64,000 nt of DNA from Acuticoccus sp. MNP-M23 (GCF_031195445.1 NZ_CP133480.1:3898501-3962500); one strand, 5' to 3'; numbered from the stretch's first letter, positions 25,973-35,444 are shown. Program-made: numbers and translations. Notes: generated by a model not told the origin, from the letters alone.

Positions 25973-26987
25973 CGGGGACGAGGGAGGTGTCCAGAGCCTC
26001 CGCGGGATCGAAGTCGGTTTCGATCGCCTGGGCTTCCTTCACAGCCGCCCACGTGAAGGCGAGCCGCTCGGGGCTGAAATTGCCAAGCCCGGTCTCGTCG
26101 CTGTGCGCGTTGAAGATGAAGCCGTTCACCGCAGCAAGGCTGCCCATGCAGTCGTCCATGGCAACTTCGGGGACGCGTTCGGTGTGCAGGGTGCAGGCTT
26201 CCTCCGGGTTCTCGCGCGCCCACTCGAAGGCCTCGTAGGTGGCGGCGAGGAAGCGCTCCACCAGCTCCGGCTTTTCTTCGATCATCTCGTCGGTCGTGAC
26301 GAGGGAAGCGGCGTAGATCGCAAAGCCCACCTTCTCGAACGGGAGGACGCGGATCTTCTCGCCGGCTGCTTCGGCAGCCTTGTTCTGGTAGTAATAATGG
26401 ATCGAGTAGAACGGGGCCGCGTCAAGCTTACCCTGGATCAGCAGGGGCGCCATGGTGGCGCCATCGGTGTTGACCCAAACGATCTTGGACGGATCGGTGC
26501 CTGCCTTCTCGGCGACCTTGGGGAAATAGAGCTTGTGGCTGTTGCCCGGCGTGATGCCGATGCGCTTGCCCTCGAGATCCTGAAAATCCTCGATGCCGGA
26601 CGATTCCAGCACGAACAGCGAGTGCGGCGAGTGGGTGTAGATCATCCCGATGGTCTTGATCGGCATCCCGAGCTTGGCGCGCGCCGCAAGGACGGCACCA
26701 AAGTCGGCAACGCCAAAATCGAAGGCGCCATTGGCAAGCTTGGTCACCGTATCGCCGGACCCGTAGCCACGGGTGATGGTGATGTCGATGCCGTGCTTTT
26801 CGAAGATCCCCTTGGACCAGGCGCCGTAGTAGGCCGCGTGCTCGCCGGAGGGAATCCAGTCTGTCTGCAGGTGCACTTCGTCAAGGGCGAGGGCGCCCGG
26901 TGCGAAGCTGGCAGCGAGCGCGGCCCCTGCGGCAACGCTGCGCAGCGAAGTCAGTGCAAGCCGCCGGTGGCTTTTGGCAATGTGCAT
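25965..26987 (-). CDS. ABC transporter binding protein, NMT1/THI5-like
   Basis: A 340-aa protein with a signal peptide rich in Ala and an AGAGG site before ATG 26987. The mature start, LDEVHLQTDWIPSGEHAAYY, and the GIDITITRGYGSGDTV segment are characteristic of the NMT1/THI5-like family, which binds pyrimidines, riboflavin-type compounds and related heterocycles. It is the first gene of an operon that continues with ATPase, permease and amidohydrolase. The ligand is not known. Hydroxymethylpyrimidine or other pyrimidine derivatives are reasonable candidates given the amidohydrolase. Confidence 0.88.
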   Translation of the reverse strand: MHIAKSHRRLALTSLRSVAAGAALAASFAPGALALDEVHLQTDWIPSGEHAAYYGAWSKGIFEKHGIDITITRGYGSGDTVTKLANGAFDFGVADFGAVLAARAKLGMPIKTIGMIYTHSPHSLFVLESSGIEDFQDLEGKRIGITPGNSHKLYFPKVAEKAGTDPSKIVWVNTDGATMAPLLIQGKLDAAPFYSIHYYYQNKAAEAAGEKIRVLPFEKVGFAIYAASLVTTDEMIEEKPELVERFLAATYEAFEWARENPEEACTLHTERVPEVAMDDCMGSLAAVNGFIFNAHSDETGLGNFSPERLAFTWAAVKEAQAIETDFDPAEALDTSLVPGE

Positions 26988-27066
26988 GGTTGGCCTCTGC
27001 ATTCTCTGGAACATGCCGGAGATGCTGCAATTCCCGTGCCGTGACGGAAATTGGCTGTGGCTTGCG

Positions 27067-27082
27067 AGGCAATCAATTGCCT
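27067..27082. promoter_or_regulatory. Candidate operator of the NMT1-type importer operon
   Basis: AGGCAATCAATTGCCT is a perfect 7+2+7 palindrome, 80 bp upstream of the binding-protein start. It is the strongest dyad in the 193-bp gap and the likeliest site for a dimeric regulator, which is not encoded nearby. Confidence 0.4.
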
Positions 27083-27101
27083 TCATGCAGCGTTGACACC
27101 A

Positions 27102-27141
27102 TCCGGCGGCACAATGTTGCCGAAACCATATTGCCGCCGGA
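27102..27141 (-). terminator. Stem-loop after the CurA-type reductase gene
   Basis: A 10-bp perfect stem TCCGGCGGCA/TGCCGCCGGA encloses 20 bases, 39 bases beyond the reductase stop. It lacks a following T-run on the minus strand. It may end reductase transcription before the importer operon. Confidence 0.45.
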
Positions 27142-27180
27142 AAACGCCAGTGACGCCGCATTGGTGCAGACGGGACGTGA

Positions 27181-28212
27181 TCAGGCGTCGAGCCGGATCA
27201 CCCGCTTGCCGAAGGCTTCGCCCCGCAAAAGCCCGATGAACGCGGACGGTGCCTTCTCCAGCCCGTCGATCATCTCCTCGCGGTAGCGGATCTTGCCCTC
27301 TTTCACCCAGGCGCCCATCTGGCTGGCGAATTCCGGGTAAAGATGGCCGAAATCGTTGAAGACGATAAAGCCGCGCACGGTCATCCGCTTGCGCAGGATC
27401 ATGCCCATGAGAAGGGACAGCCGGTCCGGCCCATCGGGGAGGCGGGTGGCGTTGTACTGCGAAATCAGCCCGCAGACCGGAATGCGCGCGCTCGTGTTCA
27501 ACAGCGGCATCACTGCGTCGAACACCGCGCCGCCGACGTTTTCGTAGTAAATGTCGATCCCGTCGGGAACGGCGGCGGCCAGCGCATCGGCAAAACCGTC
27601 GGCCTTGTAGTCGATACAGTCGTCAAACCCGAGGACGCCGGTGACGTGGGCGCACTTTTCCGCACCACCCGCAATGCCGACGACACGAAGGCCGAGGAGC
27701 TTGCCGACCTGCCCCACGGTTGCGCCCACCGGCCCGCTGGCGCCGGCCACCACCAGCGTCTCGCCTTCCTTTGGCACGCCGATCTGCGTCAGGCCAGCCC
27801 ACGCGGTCAGGCCGGGCATTCCCAGCACACCAAGCGCCCAGGACGGGTTTTCAGGCGTCCGGCCCATGTTTATGACGCCGGTGCCGTCGGAGAGCGCATA
27901 GTCCTGCCACCCGCCGAAGGCGACCACCCAGTCACCTTCGGAAAACCCGACGACGTTGGATGTCACCACCTCCGCCACCGTACCGCCGACCATCACCTCG
28001 CCAATTGCAACGGGGGCGGCGTAGGACGGCGCATCGCTCATCCGGCCCCGCATGTACGGGTCGAGTGAGAGATATTTGTTGCGCAGCAGCATCTGGCCGG
28101 CGCCGGCGGCGGGCACGGCTTCGGTTTCGAGACGCAGCGTGCTGTCGTCCGGCTCGCCCTTCGGGCGCTGCGCGAGAACGAATTTCCGGTTCTGGGTGTC
28201 GGACTGCGTCAT
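27181..28212 (-). CDS. NADP-dependent oxidoreductase, CurA/leukotriene B4 dehydrogenase-like
   Basis: A 343-aa zinc-independent medium-chain dehydrogenase/reductase. It has the family's LDPYMRGRMSD segment near the N-terminus, the GMPGLTAWAGL helix, a nucleotide-binding VAGASGPVGATVGQ motif and the YYENVGG segment. It probably reduces an alkenal or enone with NADPH. The ATG at 28212 has an AAAGGA site. It stands alone on its strand and is divergent from the aldo/keto reductase gene. Confidence 0.9.
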   Translation of the reverse strand: MTQSDTQNRKFVLAQRPKGEPDDSTLRLETEAVPAAGAGQMLLRNKYLSLDPYMRGRMSDAPSYAAPVAIGEVMVGGTVAEVVTSNVVGFSEGDWVVAFGGWQDYALSDGTGVINMGRTPENPSWALGVLGMPGLTAWAGLTQIGVPKEGETLVVAGASGPVGATVGQVGKLLGLRVVGIAGGAEKCAHVTGVLGFDDCIDYKADGFADALAAAVPDGIDIYYENVGGAVFDAVMPLLNTSARIPVCGLISQYNATRLPDGPDRLSLLMGMILRKRMTVRGFIVFNDFGHLYPEFASQMGAWVKEGKIRYREEMIDGLEKAPSAFIGLLRGEAFGKRVIRLDA

Positions 28213-28450
28213 CAGGTGTTCCTTTGTGTCTTCGACCACCGCGGGGAGCTGGCAGGGGACGCCTATCACCGCGAGGCGTATGCCGGAAAGGCCAGCCTGG
28301 TGCCGTGATGAGATAGCGCCAAAACGCTGGCGAATGGCTTTTGATCGCGCCCGGCCGGACGCGCGGACGTGTCACAGCAACTGCGCCACCGACGGGCTGT
28401 TAACTCGGTGTGTCCGCTGTGCCCGAAACGTCCACGACCCGGAGACCCTC

Positions 28451-29362
28451 ATGTCGATCACCCGCAGAACGCTGATTGCACAAGCCGCTGCCGCCTCGGC
28501 AATGGCGGCCCTGCCGCGTCAGGTCCTGGCGCAAGGGGCGGGCGCAACGCGGGTCATTCCTTCAACCGGCGCCGCTGTGCCGGTGATCGGGCTTGGAACG
28601 TGGATCACCTTCAATGTCGGCCGCGATCCCGTGCTTCTGGAGCGCTCGACCGATGTGATGCGCGCATTCTTTGCCGAGGGCGGCGGCGTGATCGATTCCT
28701 CGCCGATGTACGGTTCGGCGCAGGCCACCGTCGGCCACGGACTGGCGGCGCTCGGTCAGCCCGAGACGCTGTTTGCCGCCGACAAGGTGTGGACATCGTC
28801 CGGCGGGGCGGGCAGCGGGCAGATTGCCAGTTCGCGGGAGGCGTGGCGTACCTCCTTCGATCTCCTGCAGGTGCACAACCTCGTTGCCTGGGAGGCGCAC
28901 CTTGAAACGCTGTTTGCCAAAAAGGCCGCAGGCGAGATTGATTATGTGGGTGTGACCACGTCCCACGGGCGGCGCCATGGCGAGATGGAACGCATCATGG
29001 CGCGCCATCCGCTGGACTTCGTGCAGCTCACCTACAACGCGCTGGACCGGACGCCGGAGGCACGTCTGCTGCCGCTGGCGCAGGAAAAAGGCATCGGCGT
29101 CATCGTCAACCGCCCGTTCCGGCGGGGCGCTCTGGTCGGCCGCGTGCGCGGGGCACCGCTTCCGGCGTTTGCCGGCGCGCTCGGGGCAGAGAGCTGGGCG
29201 CAGCTTCTCCTCAAGTTCATCGTGTCGCATCCGGCGGTGACGGTCACCATTCCGGCCACCACCAGTGCGCAGCACATGCGGGAAAACAAGGCTGCTGCGC
29301 GAGGGGTCCTGCCTGACGCGGCACAGCGGGCGAAGATTGCCGCCACTGTCGCCGCCCTTTAG
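28451..29362 (+). CDS. Tat-exported aldo/keto reductase family protein
   Basis: A 303-aa protein with a twin-arginine-type leader (SITRRTLIAQAAAASAMAAL; cleavage after VLAQ) and a GGAG site seven bases upstream of the ATG. The four usual catalytic residues are present: Asp and Tyr in VIDSSPMYGSA, Lys in AADKVWT and His in LLQVHNL. Export of an AKR is unusual, though a Tat-linked subgroup is known in proteobacteria. It overlaps the next gene by one base (TAGTG). Confidence 0.87.
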   Translation: MSITRRTLIAQAAAASAMAALPRQVLAQGAGATRVIPSTGAAVPVIGLGTWITFNVGRDPVLLERSTDVMRAFFAEGGGVIDSSPMYGSAQATVGHGLAALGQPETLFAADKVWTSSGGAGSGQIASSREAWRTSFDLLQVHNLVAWEAHLETLFAKKAAGEIDYVGVTTSHGRRHGEMERIMARHPLDFVQLTYNALDRTPEARLLPLAQEKGIGVIVNRPFRRGALVGRVRGAPLPAFAGALGAESWAQLLLKFIVSHPAVTVTIPATTSAQHMRENKAAARGVLPDAAQRAKIAATVAAL

Positions 29363-30042
29363 TGGAGACGTGGCTCACCTATTCGCCGCAGGATTTCCTC
29401 CTGTTTTCCGCCGAAACCTACTGGCGGCTGTTTGCGCTGGCCAACCAGTCGGTCTGGCCGCTTGCAGCGGTCGCCCCGTTGTTGCTTCTCGGCTTGTGCC
29501 TCGCGCTGCTGAGTGGCGCCGGCCGTAGCGGCGTTGCTGCAATTCTGGCGCTCGGCGCTGGATGGGTCGTCGTCGCTGAAATCTTCCTCGCCCGATATTA
29601 CGCGCCCATCAACATGATTGCCGCCTATGCGCGTCCGGTGTTCTGGGTGGAGGCGGTGCTTCTCGTCATGTTCGGGCTGCGGCTGTCCTTCGTTGCGGAC
29701 GGATTGCGAAGGGTTGCAGGCACAATTTTTGTGCTCCTTGCTGCGGCCTATCCGGCACTCGGCGTTGTCGCCGGGCGTCCACTCAACGCGGCGGAGGTGG
29801 TGGGGATCGCACCGGACCCGACCGCGGTTGCAACGCTCGGGCTTCTCCTTCTCGCGCGGCCTTCCTGGCGGGTCGGGCTCCTCGCCATCGTTCCCGCCGG
29901 GTGGCTTCTGGTGAGCGCGGCAACGCTTCTCACCATGGGTTCGGCGACCGGGTGGCTCGCGCTTGGCGCAGCGATTGTCGCAACCACGGTCATGTCCGCC
30001 AGCGCCGTCTGGCCAAACGGCTCGAAGGAAACACCGCGATGA
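29362..30042 (+). CDS. DUF6064-like integral membrane protein
   Basis: A 226-aa, strongly hydrophobic protein with six or seven predicted membrane helices, starting at GTG 29362 in the stop of the aldo/keto reductase gene. The N-terminal TYSPQDFLLFSAETYWRLFA stretch resembles the DUF6064 family. It is coupled on both sides (TAGTG and ATGA). The function is unknown. Confidence 0.7.
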   Translation: METWLTYSPQDFLLFSAETYWRLFALANQSVWPLAAVAPLLLLGLCLALLSGAGRSGVAAILALGAGWVVVAEIFLARYYAPINMIAAYARPVFWVEAVLLVMFGLRLSFVADGLRRVAGTIFVLLAAAYPALGVVAGRPLNAAEVVGIAPDPTAVATLGLLLLARPSWRVGLLAIVPAGWLLVSAATLLTMGSATGWLALGAAIVATTVMSASAVWPNGSKETPR

Positions 30043-31064
30043 CACCGGCCACGCTACACCGCCGCGCCGTGCTGGCGGGACTTGCCGGTTGCGCCACCAT
30101 TGCGGCGACCGGGAGCGCCACCGCCACGGCGGACGATCCCCTTACCGCCATTGCGGCTGAGGCAGACGCGCTGGAGCAGCTTCGCGCCATTGTGGTTGTC
30201 AAGGACGGGGAGGAGCGCCTTGCCCGCGCCTTCCGCGGTCCGGACCTCGACAGGCCCGTCAACGTCAAGTCGGTGTCGAAGTCGATTGTGGCGCTGATGA
30301 CCGGGATCGCCATCGACCGCGGGCTCATCGGCAGCGTCGACGCAACGCTCGGAGAGCTGATCCCCGGCCTCATTCCGGGCGATGCGGACCCGCGGGTGCA
30401 AACCATCACCGTGGAAGACCTGTTGACGATGCGGGCGGGGCTCGAACGCACGTCCGGCCCCAATTATGGCGCGTGGGTCGCCAGCCCCAACTGGGTGCGT
30501 TACGCGCTGTCGCGGCCGTTCGTGTCGGAGCCGGGCGGGCGCTTTCAATACTCCACCGGCAGCTACCATGTTCTGGGCGTCGTCCTTGCGACCGTTGCGA
30601 ACCGCAGCCTTCTCACCCTCGCTCGCGAGTGGCTCGGCACGCCGCTCGGCATCGAAATCGCGCCGTGGACCCGCGATCCGCAAGGCCACTACATGGGCGG
30701 CAACAACATGGCGCTGTCCCCGCGGGACCTCGCCCGGATTGGCGAGATGGTGCGCCTCGGCGGCAAATCCGGTGACACGCAGGTGGTTCCGGCGGCGTGG
30801 ATCGAAGCATCGCTGGAGCCGCGCACCCGGTCGCCATTTTCAGGCGACCAGTATGGCTATGGCTGGTTCATTGCCGCGTTCGGCGGCGTCCCGGCAGCCT
30901 ATGCGCGCGGCTATGGCGGCCAGATGATCTATGTGCTGAAAGACGCCGGCCTCACGGTCGCCGTCACCTCCGACCCCACGCTGCCGGCCCGGACCGACGG
31001 TCACGCCGGAGACCTTCACGACCTTGTCGGCAGCACGATCGTCCCCGTCGCAGCCGAAATATAG
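30039..31064 (+). CDS. Exported serine hydrolase, beta-lactamase/class C-like
   Basis: A 341-aa protein with a Tat- or Sec-type leader (HRRAVLAGLAGCATIAAT). The catalytic SxxK motif is SVSK (KSVSKSIVALMTGIAI). The second motif reads YSTG where class C enzymes have YxN, and the GYGWF and YGGQMIYV segments match the later beta-lactamase-fold strands. It is probably an esterase or peptidase of the beta-lactamase superfamily rather than a resistance enzyme. It is third in a coupled unit with the reductase and membrane-protein genes. Confidence 0.85.
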   Translation: MTPATLHRRAVLAGLAGCATIAATGSATATADDPLTAIAAEADALEQLRAIVVVKDGEERLARAFRGPDLDRPVNVKSVSKSIVALMTGIAIDRGLIGSVDATLGELIPGLIPGDADPRVQTITVEDLLTMRAGLERTSGPNYGAWVASPNWVRYALSRPFVSEPGGRFQYSTGSYHVLGVVLATVANRSLLTLAREWLGTPLGIEIAPWTRDPQGHYMGGNNMALSPRDLARIGEMVRLGGKSGDTQVVPAAWIEASLEPRTRSPFSGDQYGYGWFIAAFGGVPAAYARGYGGQMIYVLKDAGLTVAVTSDPTLPARTDGHAGDLHDLVGSTIVPVAAEI

Positions 31065-31113
31065 CGCGCAGATCTCTCGCCGGCACATTCGGCGCAATCC
31101 GCTTTGCCATCTC

Positions 31114-31144
31114 TTGACCTTCCCACGATGGGAAGGACCATGTG
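31114..31144 (+). promoter_or_regulatory. CueR-type copA promoter/operator
   Basis: The -35 box TTGACC (31114-31119) is followed by a perfect dyad CCTTCCCA-CGA-TGGGAAGG (31118-31136) and a -10-like CATGTG (31139-31144) at a 19-bp spacing. The overlong spacer spanned by a CCTTCCC/GGGAAGG dyad is the hallmark of MerR-family copper promoters. copA begins 29 bases downstream. CueR, encoded two genes on, is the expected activator. Confidence 0.85.
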
Positions 31145-31172
31145 CGGTGGAGATTGATCGCAAGGTGATCCC

Positions 31173-33716
31173 ATGAACGTATCCGCAACCGCAGCGCATC
31201 CGGGCCAGACCGCGGCTGAACAGGCCATTACGATCGGCGTCGAGGGCATGTCCTGCGCATCGTGCGCCGGGCGGGTGGAGCGCGCGCTGTCATCGCTGCC
31301 CGGTGTGGCGCGCGCCGATGCCAATTTTGCAACCGAGCAGGCGACGCTGCACTTTGGCGGGGCGGCCGACCTTGGCGGCGTTCGCGAAGCATTGGAGACG
31401 GCCGGCTACGCTGCCACGCTGGCCACCACCGAGCTTGCCATCGAGGGCATGAACTGCGCGTCCTGTGTCGGGCGGGTGGAGCGTGCGTTGGCGGCCGCCC
31501 CGGGCGTTGATGACGCTGCGGTGAACCTTGCCACCCAACGGGCCACCGTGCGCTATCTTGCCGGCGCCAGCACGGCGGAGGATCTGGTCCATGCGGTGAA
31601 GGCCGGCGGATACGCGGCAAGCGTCGTGAACGGAGCCGGGACGGACGATCCGGCCGCCGCAAGGCGCAGTGGCGAGATTTCAGCGCTGCGGCGGGACGTC
31701 CTCATCGCCGCGGCGCTCACACTGCCGGTTTTCATCCTCGAGATGGGGGGCCACCTTTTTCCTCCCATGCGCACGGCAATCGAGGCATCCATCGGGCGCG
31801 AGGCAAGCTGGTTCGTCCAGTTCGCATTCACCACGCTCGTCCTGTTCGGCCCGGGCCTGCGCTTTTTCAGGACCGGCATTCCGGCGCTTCTGCGCGGTGG
31901 GCCGGACATGAATTCGCTGGTGTCCCTCGGTGCCGGGGCGGCGTGGGCCTATTCGGCGGTCGCGACGTTTGCCCCGCAGGTTCTGCCGGCCGGCACGCTC
32001 AATGTCTATTATGAAGCGGCCGCCGTCATCGTGACGCTCATTCTGGTCGGCCGCTTCATGGAGGCACGGGCGAGGGGGCGCACCGGTGATGCCATCAGGC
32101 GGCTTGTGGGCTTGAAGGCCAAGACCGCGCGGGTCCTCCGCGATGGCGCGGCGGTGGATGTGCCGCTGGAAGAGGTTGTGGCAGGCGACAGCGTGGCTGT
32201 CCGCCCCGGCGAACGCATTCCCGTCGACGGCACGGTTGTCGATGGGTCGAGCTACGTCGACCAGTCGATGATTACCGGGGAGCCTGTTCCGGTGGCCAGG
32301 GGCGCGGGCGACGAGGTTGTCGGCGGGACCATCAACAAGACTGGCGCCTTCACCTTCCGCGCGACCCGCGTGGGCGCGGACATGGCGCTGTCCCAGATCA
32401 TCCGCATGGTGGAAACCGCGCAGGGCGCCAAGCTCCCGATCCAGGGTCTGGTGGACCGCGTGACCTATGTGTTCGTGCCTGCGGTGCTGGCGGTTGCGGC
32501 GCTGACATTCGGGGTCTGGCTCGTCTTCGGACCCGAGCCTGCGCTGAGCTTTGCGCTGGTCAACGCGGTTGCCGTCCTCATCATCGCCTGCCCGTGCGCT
32601 ATGGGGCTTGCAACGCCGACGTCCATCATGGTCGGCACCGGGCGCGGGGCGGAAATGGGCGTCCTCATGCGCAAGGGCGAGGCGCTCCAGACCTTGCGCG
32701 ACGTCCGGATCGTCGCCCTCGACAAGACCGGCACCCTCACCAGGGGCCGCCCGGAACTCACCGATCTCGTCACCGCGGATGGTTTCGCCGAAGACGACGT
32801 GCTGGCGCTTGTTGCCGCTGTCGAGATGAAGTCGGAGCACCCCATCGGCGCGGCCATAGTGGAGGCGGCGCGGCTTCGGAACCTCCCGGTCGGTGAGGCT
32901 GCCGGCTTTGACGCGGTTCCGGGCTTTGGCGTGTCGGCCACCGTGGCGGGCCGCCGGGTCGACGTGGGGGCCGATCGTGCGATGGTCCGCCTCGGGCTTG
33001 ACCTGTCGCCCTTTGCAGCCGAGGCGGACCGGCTCGGGCGCGCAGGCAAGTCGCCCCTTTATGCCGCGGTGGATGGCGAGCTTGCCGCCATCATCGCCGT
33101 GGCTGACCCGGTGAAGGAGACCTCGGGGCAAGCGATTGCCGCACTCAAGGCGATGGGCTTGTCGGTGGCGATGATCACCGGCGACAACCGGCAGACGGCA
33201 GACGCCATTGCCGCCGATCTCGGCATCGACGAGGTGGTGGCGGAGGTGCTGCCGGACGGGAAGGTGAGTGCGGTCAAGGCGCTGCGGGCGCGGGGCCGGG
33301 TGGCGTTTGTGGGCGACGGGATCAACGATGCGCCGGCGCTCGCCGAGGCTGACGTGGGCATCGCCATCGGGTCCGGCACAGACGTTGCCATCGAGGCGGC
33401 GGACATTGTGCTGATGGCGGGCGATCTCAGGGGCGTCAGCAGCGCCATTGCGCTTTCCCGCGCGACGATGCGCAACATTTCGCAGAACCTTTTCTGGGCT
33501 TTTGCCTACAACGCGCTTCTGATCCCGCTGGCGGCGGGGGTATTCTACCCGGCGTTCGGCGTTCTCCTCTCGCCGGTTCTGGCGGCAGGCGCCATGGCGC
33601 TGTCCAGCGTCTTCGTGGTGGTCAACGCGCTGCGGTTGCGGCGTTTCCAGCCGCCGGGCGGCGGTGCTGCGGCCCGTCCGACCGGCGTTCCGGCCGCGCA
33701 ACCGGCGAAAGGGTGA
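31173..33716 (+). CDS. copA: Cu(+)-exporting P1B-type ATPase
   Basis: An 847-aa copper efflux ATPase. Two heavy-metal-associated domains have CxxC sites at C28/C31 and C95/C98. The membrane metal site CPC is at C473-P-C475 ([13 protein letters not shown]). The phosphorylation site is D517 in DKTGTLTRG, the HP motif is in [10 protein letters not shown] and the hinge is [11 protein letters not shown]. All key residues are present and the length is normal. It pumps Cu(I) out of the cytoplasm. It is followed five bases later by cueR in one operon behind a MerR-type operator. Confidence 0.96.
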   Translation: MNVSATAAHPGQTAAEQAITIGVEGMSCASCAGRVERALSSLPGVARADANFATEQATLHFGGAADLGGVREALETAGYAATLATTELAIEGMNCASCVGRVERALAAAPGVDDAAVNLATQRATVRYLAGASTAEDLVHAVKAGGYAASVVNGAGTDDPAAARRSGEISALRRDVLIAAALTLPVFILEMGGHLFPPMRTAIEASIGREASWFVQFAFTTLVLFGPGLRFFRTGIPALLRGGPDMNSLVSLGAGAAWAYSAVATFAPQVLPAGTLNVYYEAAAVIVTLILVGRFMEARARGRTGDAIRRLVGLKAKTARVLRDGAAVDVPLEEVVAGDSVAVRPGERIPVDGTVVDGSSYVDQSMITGEPVPVARGAGDEVVGGTINKTGAFTFRATRVGADMALSQIIRMVETAQGAKLPIQGLVDRVTYVFVPAVLAVAALTFGVWLVFGPEPALSFALVNAVAVLIIACPCAMGLATPTSIMVGTGRGAEMGVLMRKGEALQTLRDVRIVALDKTGTLTRGRPELTDLVTADGFAEDDVLALVAAVEMKSEHPIGAAIVEAARLRNLPVGEAAGFDAVPGFGVSATVAGRRVDVGADRAMVRLGLDLSPFAAEADRLGRAGKSPLYAAVDGELAAIIAVADPVKETSGQAIAALKAMGLSVAMITGDNRQTADAIAADLGIDEVVAEVLPDGKVSAVKALRARGRVAFVGDGINDAPALAEADVGIAIGSGTDVAIEAADIVLMAGDLRGVSSAIALSRATMRNISQNLFWAFAYNALLIPLAAGVFYPAFGVLLSPVLAAGAMALSSVFVVVNALRLRRFQPPGGGAAARPTGVPAAQPAKG

Positions 33717-33721
33717 GGACC

Positions 33722-34159
33722 ATGAATATCGGACAGGCTTCCAGAGAATCCGGCGTCAGTTCGAAGATGATCCGCTACTATGAAGAGGTCGGCCTTACCC
33801 GGAAGGTGGAGCGTTCCGCCGCGGGCTATCGCAGCTACGAGGCGTCCGACGTTCACACCTTGCACTTTATCCGGCAGGCGCGGGATTTCGGCTTTTCCAT
33901 CGAGAAGATCGCGTCGCTGCTGGCGCTGTGGCGGGACCGGGACCGGGCGAGCGCGGACGTGAAGTCCATGGCGCTGGCACACGTTGCGCAGCTGGAAGCC
34001 AGAATCAGCGAATTGCAGGCCATGGCCGACCAGCTCAAGCATCTGGCCGAAAATTGCAGCGGCGACGAACGGCCCGGCTGCCCCATCATCGAGAGGCTCG
34101 CCGCCTCGGACCCGGCAGGAGACGGCATGCCCGTGGTGCCGGGAGGCCAGCTGCGATAA
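33722..34159 (+). CDS. cueR: MerR-family copper-responsive regulator
   Basis: A 145-aa MerR regulator starting at ATG 33722 (GGGTGAGG site; GTG 33713 is possible). The HTH begins MNIGQASRESGVSSKMIRYY. The metal-binding loop has Cys at positions 112 and 120 (CSGDERPGC), the same numbering as E. coli CueR, which fits Cu(I)/Ag(I)/Au(I) sensing. It should activate the promoter at 31114-31144 and so autoregulate the copA-cueR operon. Confidence 0.94.
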   Translation: MNIGQASRESGVSSKMIRYYEEVGLTRKVERSAAGYRSYEASDVHTLHFIRQARDFGFSIEKIASLLALWRDRDRASADVKSMALAHVAQLEARISELQAMADQLKHLAENCSGDERPGCPIIERLAASDPAGDGMPVVPGGQLR

Positions 34160-34214
34160 GGCGCCGGGGCGCAACGCCTCGGGGGCGGTCGCGTCCCGGC
34201 AGGGCAGCTCTACA

Positions 34215-35111
34215 TCAGCCCTTCGGTTTGATGTATTTGCGCCAGTCGTGGTCCTCCACAAAGCCGAGCACGTCGCGGATCTTCTTGTTGGAGAAGAATG
34301 TTTCGTGCTCGCCCATCTCCGCCTTCTTCGGCACGTCGGCGTAATATTCGGCAATCAGCTTGTCGGTCGTGACGTCGACCGAATGGGTGTCGTTGGAGGC
34401 GTTGAAGACCTGATAGCCAAGGCCGTCGGTCTTCAGGCAGCGGTCGACGATCTGGCCGAGATCGCGCGCGTCGATGTAGGCAAACAGGTTGACGCGCCGT
34501 ACGCTGGGGTTCTCGAAGAACTCGGGCCAGAGCGTCTCGTACTCGTGCGGCTCCATCACGTTGTTGATCCGCAGCGCGTAGATGTCCGCGCCGCTCCGCC
34601 GCTGGAAGGACTTTCCCGTCACCTCGTTGGCGACCTTGGACATCGCGTAGGAATCCTCGGGGACGGTGGGGTGCTCCTCGTCGACCGGAATATATTCGGG
34701 CTTGCGCTCACCGTTGGCAAAGCAGACGCCGTAGGTGGTTTCCGACGACGCGAAGATGATCTTCTTGATGCCGCATTTCACCGCCGCTTCGATCACGTTG
34801 TACGTGCTCATCGTGTTGATGCGGAAGGTCTCGTTGTCGGGCTTGATCTGGATGCGCGGGATCGCCGCGAAGTGGACCACCGCGTCGAAGTGGGCCGGGC
34901 CGGTGGCCTCACGGGCATCTTCGATGCTCATGTAGGAGTTCATGGCGCCGTAGGCTTCACCGGCGTCGGAAACGTCGGCGATGAGGTTGTTGACGCCCGG
35001 CAGATCCAGCGGCGTCAGGTCGACGTTGAGAACCTCGTGGCCCTGGTCGACGAGATAGGCAACCACGTGCTTGCCAGCCTTGCCGCTGCCGCCTGTGAAC
35101 AATACGCGCAT
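34215..35111 (-). CDS. NAD-dependent epimerase/dehydratase (extended SDR)
   Basis: A 298-aa extended short-chain dehydrogenase with the N-terminal FTGGSGKAGKHV Rossmann motif, a Ser in the FASSETTYG segment and the catalytic YxxxK in SYAMSKVANE. It probably acts on a nucleotide sugar, sugar or sugar acid. No operon partner is evident. It is convergent with copA-cueR, and 127 bp separate its start from the possible small ORF upstream. Confidence 0.87.
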   Translation of the reverse strand: MRVLFTGGSGKAGKHVVAYLVDQGHEVLNVDLTPLDLPGVNNLIADVSDAGEAYGAMNSYMSIEDAREATGPAHFDAVVHFAAIPRIQIKPDNETFRINTMSTYNVIEAAVKCGIKKIIFASSETTYGVCFANGERKPEYIPVDEEHPTVPEDSYAMSKVANEVTGKSFQRRSGADIYALRINNVMEPHEYETLWPEFFENPSVRRVNLFAYIDARDLGQIVDRCLKTDGLGYQVFNASNDTHSVDVTTDKLIAEYYADVPKKAEMGEHETFFSNKKIRDVLGFVEDHDWRKYIKPKG

Positions 35112-35444
35112 AAATTCTCCCTGGTGTCGTTTGCCGGAATGCCGGCTTTCGTTCTTGTCTGGTTATCGGCCTGCGTCCGGGCGGACGCCAGCGGCCCCGT
35201 GAAGGCCCGTCAGTCTGCCAGCTGCCGGGGGGCGGCTGTCAATCAAACGGGGGATTGCGCTGCCGCACAACCCGGCGGCCAGAGGTTGCAAGCCGCCAAA
35301 GGTAAAGCACAGGCAGAATTCCGGCGCTGACGCTGGCCCACGGGTTTACCCAGCTTTCTGCCGACATTGCTTCTCCCGGAGAGGCCGGGCGGCAATTGGC
35401 GGAATTCTTTGCAGCCTTGTCCCGGCCTGCTGCACGACCACGCC
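35112..35444 (-). other. Gap between bchG and the epimerase gene
   Basis: This 333-bp stretch contains one short ORF with a good ribosome-binding site (35239-35367, annotated separately). Nothing else coding is visible. The promoter of the epimerase gene should lie in 35112-35238, but no clear -35/-10 boxes stand out. Confidence 0.4.
35239..35367 (-). CDS. Possible 42-aa single-helix membrane protein
   Basis: This short ORF starts at ATG 35367 behind a GGGAGA site at good spacing, 78 bases after the bchG stop on the same strand. The protein begins MSAESWVNPWASVSAGILPV, continues as one hydrophobic helix (to about residue 28) and ends with a basic tail (RRVVRQR). It contains no His, so it does not look like a pigment-binding antenna peptide. 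Its third-position GC is lower than that of the neighbours, which weakens the case. It could be a small membrane partner of BchG or a chance ORF. Confidence 0.38.
   Translation of the reverse strand: MSAESWVNPWASVSAGILPVLYLWRLATSGRRVVRQRNPPFD

Noticed and set aside
26988-27180. Possible TPP riboswitch before the NMT1/THI5-like gene
   Set aside because: No CUGAGA or other conserved thi-box core was seen on the coding strand; only a palindrome and a stem-loop are present.
30039-31064. Serine hydrolase as an antibiotic-resistance beta-lactamase
   Set aside because: The SxxK motif is present but the second motif is YST rather than YxN, and the operon context is not resistance-related.
31680-33701. 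673-codon open frame antisense to copA
   Set aside because: Typical shadow frame in high-GC DNA. Its translation is rich in Arg, His and Asp with no domain, while the sense frame is a complete CopA.
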